From positions 1 to 7,525 of the forward strand of contig JAHEJE010000141.1 in assembly GCA_024639035.1 (NCBI GenBank): 7,525 bases of DNA, read 5' to 3'. The stretch is from Alphaproteobacteria bacterium. Its GTDB lineage: Bacteria; Pseudomonadota; Alphaproteobacteria; Rhizobiales; Aestuariivirgaceae. Made by a program: the position numbers and the translations under genes. Below the pieces are notes generated by a model, which made no database searches, was not told the origin of the DNA, and saw only the letters and a list, made by a program, of their open reading frames with translations. Shown here one piece after another: positions 6,156 through 7,525 of this stretch. Every line of letters starts with the position of its first letter. Position 1 is the first letter of the stretch.

Positions 6156-6167
6156 ACCTGCACAGGT
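6156..6167. promoter_or_regulatory. Small palindrome over the ribosome site of the 102-aa gene
   Basis: ACCTG and CAGGT form perfect 5-bp arms with a 2-bp spacer and overlap the AGGTG ribosome-binding sequence of the minus-strand gene starting at 6150. It could be an operator half of the divergent spacer. A hairpin with a 2-nt loop is unlikely without fraying. The rest of the 211-bp spacer (6151-6361) shows no clear promoter box. Confidence 0.2.
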
Positions 6168-6361
6168 CCTGACCCCGGAAACCGCGCCAATTAGGGACGG
6201 GCGCCGGCCATACCGGTCAACCAGCAAGGCCTGTGCCAAAGGCGGGCGTGAATGCTCCCAAATCGCAATTTTCTGGGTTATGGTGCCGGCATTGGCCGGA
6301 TCGGGCGCGCGACCATGCCAGTGGCGCGGCCCGCGGCAATTCACCGGGGCGAACGACAATC

Positions 6362-7105
6362 ATGGCAAGGATGCCTGCTTGGTATCAGTCGAAGCGCAAC
6401 AAGGTCCGCGAACGCTCGCTCGCTGCCATCCTGGCGGTCACACTGATGGCATTCGTCGGCCTCGCCGGGATCGTCTTCGCCTATTACTTTTTCCCCAATC
6501 CCGACCTGCTATCGACCCTGAAGGAAGACAACTCGGATCCGGGACGGGCGATCCATATTGAGTTCGAGAATACCGAGTTGCTGATCCCCGCACGCCTGAT
6601 CGCGCGGCTCAAGACCCGCACCCTGCGCGGCCTGCAACAGGTCGACCTGCACTTTGCCTGGCCTTACGACGAACAGGCAAAGCCGGTTCGGCCGGAAGAC
6701 ATCAAGGACCATTCGAACTACGTCCTGGTAAGCCTGATCAAGCGGCAACCGGGAATGGCCGAAGCCGAGAAATTCGACAAGATCTATACCAACTACTTCG
6801 CCGGCCCTCCGACAGCCGCCGTCAGCAACCTGCGCAAGTACACTTTTGCCCCCACCGCACCCTACGCCAGCATAGATCTTTTCGTCGGCCAGCTGCCGGA
6901 TAACCGGGTCTATCTGACCTGCAGCAAGGAGGCCTCAAGCCTGGGCCCGAGACTGTGTGAACGTCTCATCATGATCAATGATACAATTGCCGCCCGCTAC
7001 CGCTTTGCCGTCGAACATCTGCCGGAATGGTTCAAGATCGAGGCAACCGTTCAGCAGATCATTACGCAGATCGTCTATTTCAACACACCTGCGGCGGGCG
7101 GCTAA
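6362..7105 (+). CDS. Single-pass membrane-anchored protein, unknown function
   Basis: I do not recognise this 247-aa protein. The N-terminus is basic (QSKRNKVRERS, 9-19), followed by one membrane helix at about 20-43 (LAAILAVTLMAFVGLAGIVFAYYFF), so by the positive-inside rule the remaining ~200 residues should face the periplasm. That domain mixes beta-like and helical segments: IHIEFENTELLIPARLIARL (64-83), QQVDLHFAWPYDE (92-104), YVLVSLIKRQ (120-129), SIDLFVGQLPDNRVYLTCS (170-188) and an amphipathic tail. C187 and C199 could form a disulfide. No catalytic motif is apparent. The ATG at 6362 is preceded by a G-rich GGGGCGA; the frame is open back to 6233, but that part is unlike a signal or membrane segment and was left out. 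It converges with and overlaps the DUF3126 gene at the stop codons. Confidence 0.8.
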   Translation: MARMPAWYQSKRNKVRERSLAAILAVTLMAFVGLAGIVFAYYFFPNPDLLSTLKEDNSDPGRAIHIEFENTELLIPARLIARLKTRTLRGLQQVDLHFAWPYDEQAKPVRPEDIKDHSNYVLVSLIKRQPGMAEAEKFDKIYTNYFAGPPTAAVSNLRKYTFAPTAPYASIDLFVGQLPDNRVYLTCSKEASSLGPRLCERLIMINDTIAARYRFAVEHLPEWFKIEATVQQIITQIVYFNTPAAGG

Positions 7106-7317
7106 TCTTCCAGATCGAAGTCGAGAATGGCCATCTGAAACGAATAGGACAGGTCGTCGGGGTCTTCGTCGTCACGAAACAGAACGCCGATGAATTCGTC
7201 GCCCAGATAGACCTCGGCCGAATCGTCCTTCTGTGGCCGCCGGCGCACCGAAATTGCCTGGTTCTGGAATTTGGTGCGGAAGAAGTTGGTCAGTTTCTTG
7301 ATTTCTTCTGGAGACAC
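7102..7317 (-). CDS. DUF3126 family protein
   Basis: A 71-aa acidic, soluble protein that I recognise as DUF3126 (PF11324), a small family conserved in alphaproteobacteria with no assigned function. The family pattern is visible throughout: PEEIKKLTNFFRTKF (3-17), RRRPQKDDSAEVYLGDEFIG (25-44), FRDDEDPDDLSYSFQMAIL (47-65) and the terminal DFDLED. Start is a GTG at 7317, with AAGGGA 10 nt upstream on the minus strand; the length matches the family. From memory, it often follows cysE in Rhizobiales, but no cysE end is visible in the ~200 bp upstream here. Its TAG overlaps the TAA of the convergent 247-aa gene within 7102-7105. Confidence 0.88.
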   Translation of the reverse strand: MSPEEIKKLTNFFRTKFQNQAISVRRRPQKDDSAEVYLGDEFIGVLFRDDEDPDDLSYSFQMAILDFDLED

Positions 7318-7401
7318 GGCCGGTCGTTCCCTTGCAACGGTTCAACTTTCAGCAGACCGCATAGCGCGATCCCCAGGCTCCACACAAGCCCAAACCAGTA
7401 T

Positions 7402-7525
7402 TAGAGCACTTTTCGATCATACGGAATCGCTTGACCGGTTTTCCGCGTCTGCTGGCTAGGCATGCTTGGCGCGGCGGTCTGGTTGACCGCAAGGCGAGCA
7501 TGGTGACGTCCAGAAGGCGCGGAAA
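7402..7525. repeat. Imperfect palindromic intergenic element, truncated by window end
   Basis: Nested inverted pairs share one centre near 7482: GCGGTC (7474-7479) with GACCGC (7485-7490) around a 5-nt loop; CATGCT (7461-7466) with AGCATG (7497-7502); and TTTCCGCG (7440-7447) with CGCGGAAA (7518-7525), the last extended inward by a mostly matching CTGG/CCAG. The left flank (TAGAGCACTTTTCGATCA from 7402) resembles the outer arm of palindromic intergenic repeats seen in rhizobial genomes (RIME-like elements); its partner arm would lie beyond the window. No coding frame here looks real. Confidence 0.55.

Noticed and set aside
1..7525. CRISPR array, tRNA, rRNA, insertion sequence or phage genes
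   Set aside because: No regularly spaced repeats, no tRNA-like cloverleaf, no transposase or integrase motifs were seen on either strand.

Overview
This 7.5 kb, GC-rich window looks like ordinary chromosomal backbone from an alphaproteobacterium, most likely Hyphomicrobiales (Rhizobiales). The reasons are the gene content (a folE-like end next to a stand-alone hisI, a PAS_5-family protein, a two-PilZ-domain protein, a BTLCP transglutaminase-like cysteine peptidase, a DUF3126 protein), frequent GTG starts, and a palindromic intergenic repeat at the right edge like those common in rhizobial genomes. I see no phage, transposase, CRISPR, tRNA or rRNA. Genus cannot be assigned from sequence alone.

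Layout, left to right. Positions 1-1588 (+) hold the last codons of a probable GTP cyclohydrolase I gene, then hisI (phosphoribosyl-AMP cyclohydrolase), then a patatin-like serine hydrolase. Positions 1603-2814 (-) hold a rhomboid intramembrane protease followed 30 nt later by a two-CBS-domain protein, probably one operon, convergent with the patatin gene. A short divergent spacer carrying an 18-bp inverted repeat separates the rhomboid from a PAS_5 sensor-like protein (2886-3572, +). Next on the plus strand are a tandem PilZ protein (3688-4281) and a secreted BTLCP peptidase (4447-5094), which ends in a clear rho-independent terminator (5175-5218).

Positions 5241-6150 (-) hold a small three-helix membrane protein followed by a gamma-class carbonic anhydrase-like protein. 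A divergent 211-bp spacer leads to an unrecognised single-pass membrane protein (6362-7105, +), whose stop codon overlaps that of a convergent DUF3126 gene (7102-7317, -). The last ~120 bp are an intergenic imperfect palindrome cut off by the window end.

Functionally the window mixes housekeeping (folate and histidine biosynthesis, carbonic anhydrase fold) with envelope and signalling functions (patatin lipase, rhomboid protease, CBS, PAS, PilZ, periplasmic cysteine peptidase). The most suggestive pairings are PilZ next to a LapG-fold peptidase (a possible c-di-GMP link) and rhomboid with CBS (a possible adenine-nucleotide link). Both are inferences from adjacency. I found no convincing evidence of a wholly new system; the least explained items are the 247-aa anchored protein, the 102-aa membrane protein and the terminal repeat.
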